Part shown: piece by piece, positions 1 through 7,900 of the stretch
Numbering within the stretch: position 1 is the stretch's first letter
Layout of the letters: each line of letters starts with the position of its first letter
Assembly (NCBI GenBank): GCA_028691595.1
Contig: JAQUZA010000060.1
Span: forward strand, 1-11,572
From: Candidatus Rifleibacteriota bacterium
GTDB taxonomy: Bacteria; Muiribacteriota; Ozemobacteria; Ozemobacterales; Ozemobacteraceae
Reading direction: 5' to 3'
Length of the DNA: 11,572 nucleotides
Notes under the pieces: generated by a model
What the model saw: only the letters and a program-made list of their open reading frames with translations
Databases searched by the model: none
What the model was told of the DNA's origin: nothing
Made by a program: the position numbers and the translations under genes

Positions 1-574
1 GCATGGTGCCGGCAAACCCTGTGTTTGTGCTGGCCCTGGGTTTGTGTTCGACTCTTGCCGTAACTCTGAAGGTTGAAAATGCTTTTTTTATGGGGTCATG
101 GTCGGAGTTACAACGGTTTTCAGTTCGGTTGTCGTTTCAGTGCTGCGTTATCACATTCCCTTCAGATTCAGGCTTATTGCTTACATGTTGATCGTCGTCA
201 CAGCCGTAATATCGGTCGAACAGCTTTTGCGGGCCTGGTTTCCAGATATGGCCCGGACCCTTGGCCCGTATGTCGGTCTGATAGTTACCAATTGTGTTGT
301 AATGGGGCGCCTCGAAGCTTTTGCCGTTTCACATCGGCCATTAGAAGCCTTCTGCGACGCGATTGGGGTGTCGCTTGGCTATATGACTGTTCTGCTTGGA
401 ATAGCCGGCATCAGAGAACTTCTCGGCAATGGCACTCTCTGGGGGCTTTCGGTAATGCCTGATTTCTATATTTCCTGCCGTGTTTTCAATTCGCCTCCGG
501 GTGCCTTTATGGTCTTTGCCGTATTGCTCTATATCGTTAACTGGCTACGGGCCAGCACCAGAAGGGATAGCTGA
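1..574 (+). CDS. nqrD: Na+-translocating NADH:quinone oxidoreductase subunit D, 5' partial, with an apparent frameshift
   Basis: This is an integral membrane subunit of the Na+-pumping NADH:quinone oxidoreductase, homologous to RnfE. The reading frame is open from base 3 (N-terminal part: LGLCSTLAVT), and about a dozen N-terminal residues lie upstream of the window. After NAFFMG (bases 78-95) the family-like sequence continues one frame back, as VGVTTVFSS, then LRYHIP, IVTNCVVMGRLEAFA and a hydrophobic C-terminus ending at TGA 572-574. Joining the frames by a -1 step at T7 (83-89) or G4 (92-95) restores exactly the 28-residue spacing of E. coli RsxE between NAxxxG and LRxxxP. Unshifted, translation stops at 189-191. 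Cys codons at 45-47 and 293-295 match the two conserved Cys that share an iron centre with NqrE. The stop overlaps the nqrE start (TGATG). The break could be a sequencing indel, a real mutation or programmed frameshifting. Confidence is high for family, low for the cause of the break. Confidence 0.85.
83..95 (+). other. Frame break / candidate -1 slippery site in nqrD
   Basis: In the upstream frame the bases read C TTT TTT ATG GGG. The T run 83-89 fits the slippery form X XXY YYZ as T TTT TTT, and a G4 run follows at 92-95. A purine-rich GAAGG at 68-72 lies 10 bases upstream, the spacing at which Shine-Dalgarno-like elements stimulate -1 shifting in dnaX. I see no convincing stem-loop just downstream. 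Loss of one base from either homopolymer explains the same data more simply. Confidence 0.4.
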
Positions 575-1179
575 TGGAAACAACCAGTCTGATGCCATTG
601 CTGGGCCTTCTTTTTACGGCGGCAATCTCTGAGAATGTCGCTCTATACTACTTTCTTGGTATGTGTCCGCTTATTTCAATTTCTTCTGACCTGAAAGCCG
701 CTTTTCAGATGGGCATAACCGTAAGCCTGGTCATGCTGATAACCGTAGCCGCTGATTATGCCATTTTTCATCTGGTTCTGCGCCCTCTTGGCTTTGAATA
801 CCTGCAGCTGCTCTTTTTCATTCTGACGATTGCTGCGGTTACCCAGCTGCTTGAAGAATTTCTCGACCGTTTTTTCCCGGCCATTCATGCCGCCTTTGGA
901 ATTTTTCTACCACTTATTGCAGTTAACTGTGCGATTCTTGGGGTTTCGATGTTTGTGGTGCTGCGCGAGTATGATCTGGTCAGCTCGCTTGTCTACGCAG
1001 CCGGGAGCGGTCTTGGCTGGTTACTGGTCATCTGCCTGCTCGCCGCCCTTAGACGGCGGGTAGAAATGAGCTCTGTTTCGCCACACCTCGGAAAAACAGG
1101 GATTACCATGATTCTCGCGGCGATTATTGCCATGGCTTTTTCAGGGCTCGCCGAAGTGGTTGTCAGAGGCGGCATTTGA
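574..1179 (+). CDS. nqrE: Na+-translocating NADH:quinone oxidoreductase subunit E
   Basis: This is an integral membrane NQR subunit (homologous to RnfA) of 201 residues, the usual length. Strong family motifs are FLGMCPL near residue 29, LDRFFP around 96-102, GIFLPLIAVNCAILG around 107-122 and GSGLGWLL around 146-153. Cys31 and Cys119 match the conserved pair that, with the two Cys of NqrD, holds an iron centre in the membrane between the half-subunits. The protein is almost wholly hydrophobic with about six membrane segments, related by inverted topology to NqrD. The ATG overlaps the nqrD stop and is preceded by GAAGGGA at 561-567, which fixes the start; the TGA overlaps the nqrF ATG, implying translational coupling. 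RnfA is the alternative family, but the following NqrF-type reductase makes NQR the better call. Confidence 0.93.
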   Translation: METTSLMPLLGLLFTAAISENVALYYFLGMCPLISISSDLKAAFQMGITVSLVMLITVAADYAIFHLVLRPLGFEYLQLLFFILTIAAVTQLLEEFLDRFFPAIHAAFGIFLPLIAVNCAILGVSMFVVLREYDLVSSLVYAAGSGLGWLLVICLLAALRRRVEMSSVSPHLGKTGITMILAAIIAMAFSGLAEVVVRGGI

Positions 1180-2288
1180 TGAGTTATCTACTCGCCATTC
1201 TTTTGATCAACCTGTTTGTGCTGCTTCTTTGCAGTCTGTTAACTATTGCTGGCCGGCTTCTGCAACAATCCGGGCGTGTGTTGCTGAAAGTTAACGAACG
1301 TGAGAGTGAGGTAGATTGTGGCCAGACTCTGTTGGCTTCAATGGCACAGCAGGGCACATTTCTGCCGGCTGCCTGCGGCGGAAAAGGCACCTGCGGCCGC
1401 TGTCAGGTAAAAATCGAAATGGGTGGCGGGCACCCCACAGCTCTTGAGCGTTTGCAGTTGACTCCAGCTCAAATTGCTGCGCTGATGCGTCTTGCCTGCC
1501 AGGTAAGGGTGCGCGAAGATATCAGGGTGATGGTTGCAGCAGAATTAATGACTGCCCGTGCCTACCGTGCAAGATTGTTGCGTTCAGAGCCAGCTGGCCC
1601 TGATATAAGACTGCTTAGTTTCGCTCTCGATGCTGACCAGAGACTTGAGTTCCTGCCGGGTCAGTATATGCAGGTGGTGTTCAATCAACCCTGGGAAAGA
1701 GTTCTCAGAGCTTACTCAATTTCGTCAGCCCCTTCACTGCAAAACGAATTTTCGCTGGATGTACAGCGTATCGATGGTGGCCTTGTCAGCACTTATCTGC
1801 ATGAGCTGCAGCCAGGTTCAGTAATTGAGGTAACCGGGCCATTCGGAGAAATGACCCTGCAGCCACAGCATAATGAAACGACTCTGGTGCTGGTTGCCGG
1901 TGGTGTTGGTCTGGCACCGATCCGTTCAATGATAGCGCAACTGCAGCAGCATGGTTTTAAGTCGCCGGTGTTGCTTTTTCATGGGGCACGCAGCCGCGAA
2001 AACCTCTATTTCGAGAGTTATTTTCGTGATCTGGCGCGTAATTTTGCCAATTTTTGCTATTTTCCGGCCTTGTCGCAGCCAATGCTTGAAGATGGCTGGA
2101 CAGGTCAGAAAGGCATGATTCACCAGATTCTTGAGCTGCAGTTGCAGTCTATGCCTATATCCGAACCCGGTGCTGCGGCCTTTATCTGCGGGCCAGCCCC
2201 CATGATGCAGGCGGTAACGAAAGTACTTGTTGCCAAAGGCCTCGCGTCTGATAGAATAATGACCGACCCGTTTGATTTTAATATCTGA
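1179..2288 (+). CDS. nqrF: Na+-translocating NADH:quinone oxidoreductase subunit F (FAD/2Fe-2S NADH dehydrogenase)
   Basis: This is the electron-input subunit: it oxidises NADH on the cytoplasmic side and passes electrons through FAD and a 2Fe-2S centre into the NQR complex. Residues 1-27 form one N-terminal membrane anchor. A ferredoxin domain follows with Cys66, Cys72, Cys75 (CGGKGTCGRC) and Cys107, the same C-x5-C-x2-C-x31-C spacing as in Vibrio NqrF. The FAD-binding RAYS motif is at 177-180, GPFGE further on, the NADH-binding GGVGLAP at 241-247 and ICGPAPMM around 336-343. I chose ATG 1179, which overlaps the nqrE TGA and has AGAGGC upstream, over an in-frame TTG three bases earlier. At 369 residues it is about 40 shorter than Vibrio NqrF. 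About 29 of the missing residues lie between the ferredoxin domain and RAYS, where NqrF normally carries an insertion, so the flavin domain looks more like generic oxygenase-type reductases. Operon position and the membrane anchor support NqrF. Confidence 0.88.
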   Translation: MSYLLAILLINLFVLLLCSLLTIAGRLLQQSGRVLLKVNERESEVDCGQTLLASMAQQGTFLPAACGGKGTCGRCQVKIEMGGGHPTALERLQLTPAQIAALMRLACQVRVREDIRVMVAAELMTARAYRARLLRSEPAGPDIRLLSFALDADQRLEFLPGQYMQVVFNQPWERVLRAYSISSAPSLQNEFSLDVQRIDGGLVSTYLHELQPGSVIEVTGPFGEMTLQPQHNETTLVLVAGGVGLAPIRSMIAQLQQHGFKSPVLLFHGARSRENLYFESYFRDLARNFANFCYFPALSQPMLEDGWTGQKGMIHQILELQLQSMPISEPGAAAFICGPAPMMQAVTKVLVAKGLASDRIMTDPFDFNI

Positions 2289-2311
2289 TACTATTTTGGG
2301 GAGTGGCACCA

Positions 2312-3487
2312 ATGCGAAAGAATGACGGCAACCTTTGCGGTGTTCTCAGCTGCTATCAGGTTCTGGCGTTCGTTACAACGCTTCTGGCTTTTGCCGGGTA
2401 TCTGAATGCGCAGCCAGCCCCTCAGGAAGCTGTTGAACCTGCATACGCCAATGTGGTGCCGGTCAATTACACATCTTCGGTGGTAACAAGTGATGAAACG
2501 GCCCGATGTCTGAACTGCCACGCTTCGCGGCAGATAAAACTGGTCGAAACCTGGGAACACAGCACTCATGCGCGTAATGGGGTGGGGTGCTACGAATGCC
2601 ATAAGGCTGACCCTGGTGACCCGGCCGCTAAAAACGGGCATTTCAGCTTTTCGGTGCAGCTGCCGGTTTCACCCCTGACCTGCGCCTCCTGTCACCCGGC
2701 GCAGTATGCTTCTTTTGCCTCATCGAGCCACGCTATGGCTTTTGAAACCATTAAAGACCTGCCAATTCGCACTGAGTCGCCGATCTTGTTCGAAACCACC
2801 TGTGCCGTCTGCCACGGTAACGAACTGCAGATGAAGCGTGGTCGCGCACTCAATAATACCTGGCCAAATCACGGTATTGGCAGGGTAAATACTGACGGCA
2901 GCCGGGGTAATTGCTCTGCCTGCCACGGTCATCATGACGATTCGCTCAAACAGGCCCGCAGTCCTGAGACCTGCGGAAAATGCCATCGTGGCGATACCGG
3001 GCCGGCCTACGAAGCCTGGCAGGCTTCCCGGCACGGCAACAACTGGCAGATAACCTCAGCCGGCATAGATCTCGACAAGAAAAACCTGGTGCCGGTTAAT
3101 GAGCGGTTGATGCGCCCTGATTGCTTTGTCTGCCATCTGGCACCGGCCAGCGAAACCGCAACTGCCACCCATAACCCCAGCGAACGCCTTTCCTGGAAAC
3201 TCGCTGCCATGCAGAGTCTTCACACAGAAAACTGGGGCCAGAAGCGCATGCAGATGCAGGCCTCGTGCCGTAACTGCCATGCCAGCACCCAGGTCGACAT
3301 GTATTTCCGCCGTCTCGATGCCAGTGTTCTTGAGTTCAACCGCCTCGCTTCTGAAGCCGCTGTTATGGTCAGTTCTGGCAGCAAGGCTCTTGACCTGATC
3401 AAAGGTGCTGCCATAAAGGGCCGCATCGGTGCTGCCATGCTCAGCCCCCTGCATGGCCGCGAAGCCGTTGACCAGCTCTCGCGCTGA
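2312..3487 (+). CDS. Exported octaheme c-type cytochrome, hydroxylamine oxidoreductase (HAO) family
   Basis: This is a periplasmic or exported electron-transfer protein with eight CxxCH haem sites, whose first Cys are residues 66, 93, 124, 164, 201, 221, 271 and 319. HAO-family signatures are WPNHGIGRVNTDGSRGNCSACH between haems 4 and 5 (quoted in parts: WPNHGIGRVN, DGSRG, CSACH), SLKQARSPETCGKCH at haem 6, and THNPSERLSWKL after haem 7. An N-terminal signal peptide (basic start, hydrophobic stretch about 14-31, likely cut near LNA-QP) directs export. ATG 2312 is preferred because GGGGAG at 2298-2303 sits 8 bases upstream; an in-frame GTG at 2303 overlaps that site. The protein (391 residues) is shorter than typical HAO (over 500), mainly C-terminal to haem 8. 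The usual GPDHP after haem 6 is replaced by GDTGP, so hydroxylamine oxidation is doubtful. It lies 23 bases after nqrF and is probably in the same operon. Substrate unknown. Confidence 0.9.
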   Translation: MRKNDGNLCGVLSCYQVLAFVTTLLAFAGYLNAQPAPQEAVEPAYANVVPVNYTSSVVTSDETARCLNCHASRQIKLVETWEHSTHARNGVGCYECHKADPGDPAAKNGHFSFSVQLPVSPLTCASCHPAQYASFASSSHAMAFETIKDLPIRTESPILFETTCAVCHGNELQMKRGRALNNTWPNHGIGRVNTDGSRGNCSACHGHHDDSLKQARSPETCGKCHRGDTGPAYEAWQASRHGNNWQITSAGIDLDKKNLVPVNERLMRPDCFVCHLAPASETATATHNPSERLSWKLAAMQSLHTENWGQKRMQMQASCRNCHASTQVDMYFRRLDASVLEFNRLASEAAVMVSSGSKALDLIKGAAIKGRIGAAMLSPLHGREAVDQLSR

Positions 3488-3496
3488 TGACGAATA

Positions 3497-3527
3497 AGTT
3501 TACCCGCTCTATTTGCTCAAGGTTAAA
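3497..3527. terminator. Weak inverted repeat between convergent genes, possible bidirectional terminator
   Basis: GTTTACCC (3497-3504) pairs with GGTTAAAC (3520-3527) with one mismatch across a 15-base loop, in the 65-base gap between the cytochrome stop and the stop of the opposing transporter gene. Position between two converging genes fits a shared terminator, but the stem is weak and neither strand has a clean T run directly after it. Confidence 0.3.
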
Positions 3528-3552
3528 CGATGTCTGCTGTTTCTCATGTTTT

Positions 3553-4806
3553 TCAGCTTTTCCGGCTGTGCTTACGCAGTTGTTCCCAGGGTGAGAACAG
3601 GTGACGATAGATGAGCGCTGAGGTCAGATAACAGCAGAAAGCCACTACCAGCGATACGTCATAACCCCAGTTCTTGATGATGCCGCCTGAAAAAAACATG
3701 GCCACTGCCCAGGCAAGGTTCCATGACATGCTGTCGAAGGCCGATGCCCTGGCTCGCAGGTGATCCGGAATGATTTCCATCATTGTTTCCTGGCGCATGG
3801 GCACGCACATGTTCATGAAAGCTCCCCTGAAAACAAAGCATAGAGCGCATACCCAGAATTCGTGCCGCCAGGCCATCAAAGCCATAAAAGGCAGTGAGCA
3901 GAGCTGTGAATATACAACCCCTCTTATCAGGCCGAAACGGCCGGCAATTACCGGCGAAAGAATTGAACCGAGGGCGGTGCCAAACTGACCAAGGGCGAAT
4001 ACAAAGCCGATCTCGGGTATGCTCGACCCAACCCAGTCGCGAAAATACAGGTTGAAATATGGTACGATCATGCCTGCACCAAAGCCAATCAGAGCGTTGC
4101 AGAAGGCAAATCTGCCAATGAGCATCCATGGCTTGGAAATTGCTACTGCCGGTGTGCTTTTACGATAATTGCTTTCGCCCGTTGTTTCGCTGGTCGCTTT
4201 TCCTGCCAGGCCCTGCGCTGGCCAGAGGGCAAGAAATATGAAGACGACACCCACCCAGAGCGAATACTGCAGACGATCTGCTTCAATGAAAGTTTGCACC
4301 GGGCTGACCATTTTAAAAAATCTGGGCAGCCAGCCGGCAATGAACCCGGCAAAGATACTGGTTGTCCACATCAGAGTGACATTGGCACTGAAAATATACT
4401 TGCGCTGTCGCTGGCGGCCGTTTTCCTGCAGATAAGGCAGCACAGAGACCATCATGGCCCCGTTGCCGGTGCCGGCCAGAAATACTGCCCCAAACAGCGG
4501 TAAAAGCTCGCGGCTGAAGCCGAGCAGCGAAAAGCCGCAGCCAAGCAGCGATACGCCCAACAGGTAGGTGGTGCGCCTTGATGCCCGGTCGGCAAGCCAA
4601 CCCATGGGTACCGACATGATTGCAGCACACAGAGATTGTGCTGCGAGCAGCCGCCCGATCATTTCTTCAGAATAGCCGATTTCGCGCAGATAAAGGTTGA
4701 GAAGCACCGAAAACACTCCGGTGCCAATGCCAAGAAGCGCTTGCGCCATGAACAGCTTCTTGATTGCAGCCGGAAAAGTCATGATGATCAGCAGCATCTT
4801 TTTCAT
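3553..4806 (-). CDS. Major facilitator superfamily (MFS) transporter
   Basis: This is a 417-residue polytopic inner-membrane transporter of the major facilitator superfamily, the normal length for twelve membrane segments. The MFS motif A is visible in the loop after segment 2 as GWLADRASRR at residues 69-78. Hydrophobic segments are spread evenly, with a polar central loop around residues 200-225 (GKATSETTGESNYRKS) separating the two six-helix halves. The second half has the PMRQETMMEIIPDHLRARAS loop, typical of drug/H+ or small-solute MFS members. Substrate and direction of transport cannot be read from the sequence. The start ATG (4804-4806) has AGGA about 13 bases upstream, a long spacing; internal Met codons at residues 4 and 9 are alternatives. 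It is convergent with the cytochrome gene and separated from the upstream fusion gene by a strong hairpin, so it is probably a separate unit. Confidence 0.9.
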   Translation of the reverse strand: MKKMLLIIMTFPAAIKKLFMAQALLGIGTGVFSVLLNLYLREIGYSEEMIGRLLAAQSLCAAIMSVPMGWLADRASRRTTYLLGVSLLGCGFSLLGFSRELLPLFGAVFLAGTGNGAMMVSVLPYLQENGRQRQRKYIFSANVTLMWTTSIFAGFIAGWLPRFFKMVSPVQTFIEADRLQYSLWVGVVFIFLALWPAQGLAGKATSETTGESNYRKSTPAVAISKPWMLIGRFAFCNALIGFGAGMIVPYFNLYFRDWVGSSIPEIGFVFALGQFGTALGSILSPVIAGRFGLIRGVVYSQLCSLPFMALMAWRHEFWVCALCFVFRGAFMNMCVPMRQETMMEIIPDHLRARASAFDSMSWNLAWAVAMFFSGGIIKNWGYDVSLVVAFCCYLTSALIYRHLFSPWEQLRKHSRKS

Positions 4807-4876
4807 TGTCTATAAGTGTTCCTGGCGGGCTGTTTCAGACTTTGAGATTCTGCTTCAGGTGGCCGGCAAAGTCAAT

Positions 4877-4909
4877 AGGCGCGGGGCACAAATTTTGTGC
4901 CCCGCGCCT
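4877..4909 (-). terminator. Perfect 33-base inverted repeat, likely terminator of the PPDK-PGK fusion gene
   Basis: Arms AGGCGCGGGGCACAAA (4877-4892) and its exact complement (4894-4909) flank a single T. As RNA this folds to a GC-rich stem of at least 13 pairs with an A/T loop. It starts 26 bases past the stop of the fusion gene on the - strand and about 70 bases before the transporter start, the expected place for a terminator or attenuator. A proper U tract is missing on either side, so it may be factor-assisted or stabilise the transcript 3' end. Confidence 0.6.
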
Positions 4910-4934
4910 GCAGGTAAAAGTCTACTGATAAAGC

Positions 4935-7900
4935 CTATTCGGAATCGAGAACCGAGATGCCGGGAAGAGTCAGACGCTCAAGAAATTCGAGGCTGGCACC
5001 GCCGCCGGTTGATACGTGGGTCATCCGGTCTGCTACTCCGGCTATCTTAACCGCTGCGGCAGAATCGCCGCCACCGATGATGACTATTTTGCCGTTGTCA
5101 GCCATTCTCGCCAGTTCGTGCGCCATTCTGATCGTTCCCTCAGAGCCTTCTTTGATCTCAAAGGCCCCGATAGGGCCATTCCAGAGAATGGTTTTTGATT
5201 TTTCGAGAATCTCTACGGCGTGATTCATTGATTCTTCGCCGATATCGAATGACTCCCAGCCATCTTTGATGGTTTTGACGTTACGCTCGAGATTGCCGAC
5301 TTTCTGGTTGGCAAAGTCAAAATTATCGGTCGTGACGAAATCGCGTGGCAGAATAATCTTGTCACCGTATTTATCCATCAGCTTTTTGGCGGTCTCGAGC
5401 ATCGATTCTTCAACCAGCGATTTCTGAACATCGAAACCGGTAGCCTTAAGCAGAGTGTAGCCAATGCCGCCGCCAACGATGAGCAGGTCGATCTTCTGCA
5501 GTAAAGATTCGATTATCCCCAGCTTGGTCGAGATCTTTGACCCACCGGTAATGCCTACAAATGGCCTCTGCGGGTTGCTTATGGCACTGCCGAGGTAACG
5601 CAGCTCCTTTTCTACCAGCACACCAGCCAGTTTCATGGCCACATGCTTCGTTACGCCGGTGATCGAAGCGTGGCTTCTGTGGCTGGCTCCGAAGGCGTCG
5701 TTAACGAAGATTCCGTCTGAAAGGCCTGCCAGACCCCTGGCGAACACGGCATCGTTTTCTTTTTCGCCGATCGCAAAACGCAGGTTCTCGATAAGGTTTA
5801 CCCGGCCTTTAACGATGTCTTCTTTTTTAATCAGAACCCCTGATGAGGCGATGCTCTTCTCGTGAAACACCAGGTCGCTGAACAGGCTGCGCAGGTATTC
5901 TGCGACCGGCCTGAGGCTGTATTCGGTGTAAATTTCCTCGCGGGATTTACCTTTCTTTTCCTGTTTGTCGGGCTCACCAAGGTGTGAGCACAGAATTGGC
6001 GTGGCGCCGGCTTCAAGCAGGTGCCTGATAGTCGGCAGGGCGGCGTCTATTCTGGTAGAATCGGTGATTTTGCCCTTTGAAAGCGGAACATTAAGGTCGA
6101 CTCTTACCAGCACATTCATGTTCTGCAGCTGTTCACGCGGCACGCTGGTAACCACTTTTTTCTGAAAGCCGGTTTCCTTTTCGAGAATGGCGATCTTTTC
6201 ACGGATAATCTTTTCGACCTTTTCGGCGGCCTCGACGTTTGAATCAAGATTCTTAACCGTGTCGAGAATGTTGTGGGTTTTGATGAAGCTGTTTGAAAGC
6301 GGCACGGTGCCACGATAAATGTAACCGCTGTTGGCGTCCATCGTAACCAGTTCGCCTTCTTTCAGCACAACGTCGCCTTCACCACTCTTGAAAGTGACTG
6401 TCTTGTTCTCAAGGTTGATTATTGCATTGGCGCAGCCGACTATACATGGCTTGTTGAGGGTAATCGAGGTGATGGCCGCGTGCGAAGTTCTGCCCGGGAA
6501 AACCGTAACGATCCCATGCGAATTGTTGATGATGTAAAAGTCTGAAGGCTTGGTGTTCTGAGCGAAGTAAATAATGTTTTCGCGGTTTGCCTTTATCTCT
6601 TCAAGCTTTTCAAGGGTCAGAACCAGAGTGCCCCAGGTGATGCCATGATTAATCGGCACCCCTTCGCTGATTGGCGGTTTCCATTCACTGAATTCTTCTT
6701 CAACACGGGGCACCGAAATAAACGCGTTACTGGCACACATTCTTTCGATGCGCTTTCTGAATTCATCAACCTCGATTATGCCCTTCTTCATCATATCGGT
6801 ATCAACGACCAGTTTTGCGTAGGTGCTGATACTGGCGCGTCGGGTCTGCAACAGATACAGCCTGTCGTCTTGTACGGTGAATTCGATGTCGAGATCGTGT
6901 TTTAGTTCGTTTTCCAGAAGGATTTTGTATTTGACCAGTTCATTCTTGATTTTTGCCGGAATCGCAGTGATGGAGCGGGTAAGAATATTGCCCATCACCA
7001 CGTCTTCGCCCTGCGTCATTTCGCGGTATTCGCCAAAAAGCTCGTCATTGCCGTTAATCGGGTTTCTGGTGAACAGCACGCCACTCATACAGTTGCCGTT
7101 CTTGTTGCCGAAAACCATCTGCTGAATAGTGACGGCGGTGCCATAGACAACTTCAATAGAGAGTTCCTTGAGATAGTCTCTGACGATTTGCGAACGGCTT
7201 GAGCCAAAAACCAGTTCGATGCAGCTGACCAGCTGTTCAAACGGGTCAGATAGAAAGCTTTCTCCGAGTTTCTCTTTGACAAGAATTTCTGCGGCGTCAA
7301 TCGCGGCATCAACGTTGCCGGTTTCTTCTTTGCTGATGCCTATTTCGAGCGCCAGCAACGAATTCTTAAGAAATCTCAAATAAATGCTCGAGGCAAAAGT
7401 TTCGCCAAAGCTGACTTTGAGAGCTTTCCGAATGTCAGGGGTAATGCCGACATTTAGAATTGTCGACATTGAGCCGGGCAGGGAAATGGTGGTGCCAGAC
7501 CTGACCGAGACGAGGAGCGGATTCGCCGGGCTGCCAAGTTTTTTGCCGGTTTTTTCCTCAAGCTGGCCGACGTATTTTTTGATGGCCGCCCTGAAGCCTT
7601 CTTTATCAATTTTTTCGTTGAATATTTCTCTGCAAATCGGCAAGCCAAGAATGAAAGCCGGGGGAATATTTACCCCGAGATTGTTCATGTCGATGATGCC
7701 GTTGCCCTTGCCACCGAGGAACGGCCGCACGCTGTCGGGTGTTTTGGCCCAGGTTGTGGCGATAAAGTCATCGTATCTGCCGTCTACCGGGGGCATCTCT
7801 GCAACCCGATATTTTCCATAAAGGCTGTTTTCGGCGTTTTTGCTGGCCAGTTCACGATTCAGGAAAATGATGATCTTTTCGAGAAACTCATTGACCGCGT

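Noticed and set aside
73..462. 129-codon ORF overlapping nqrD in a third frame
   Set aside because: It shows no family resemblance and has Cys/Arg/Ser-rich out-of-frame composition, while NqrD sequence occupies the other frames throughout.
574..1179. Assignment of the membrane subunits to the Rnf complex (rsxA/rsxE)
   Set aside because: NqrD/E and RnfE/A are homologous, but an NqrF-type anchored ferredoxin-flavin reductase directly follows in NQR order, which Rnf operons lack.
4935..6125. A separate pgk gene starting at the internal ATG of residue 1016
   Set aside because: No Shine-Dalgarno-like sequence precedes that ATG, PGK similarity already begins about 20 residues earlier, and the frame is continuous with the upstream domains.
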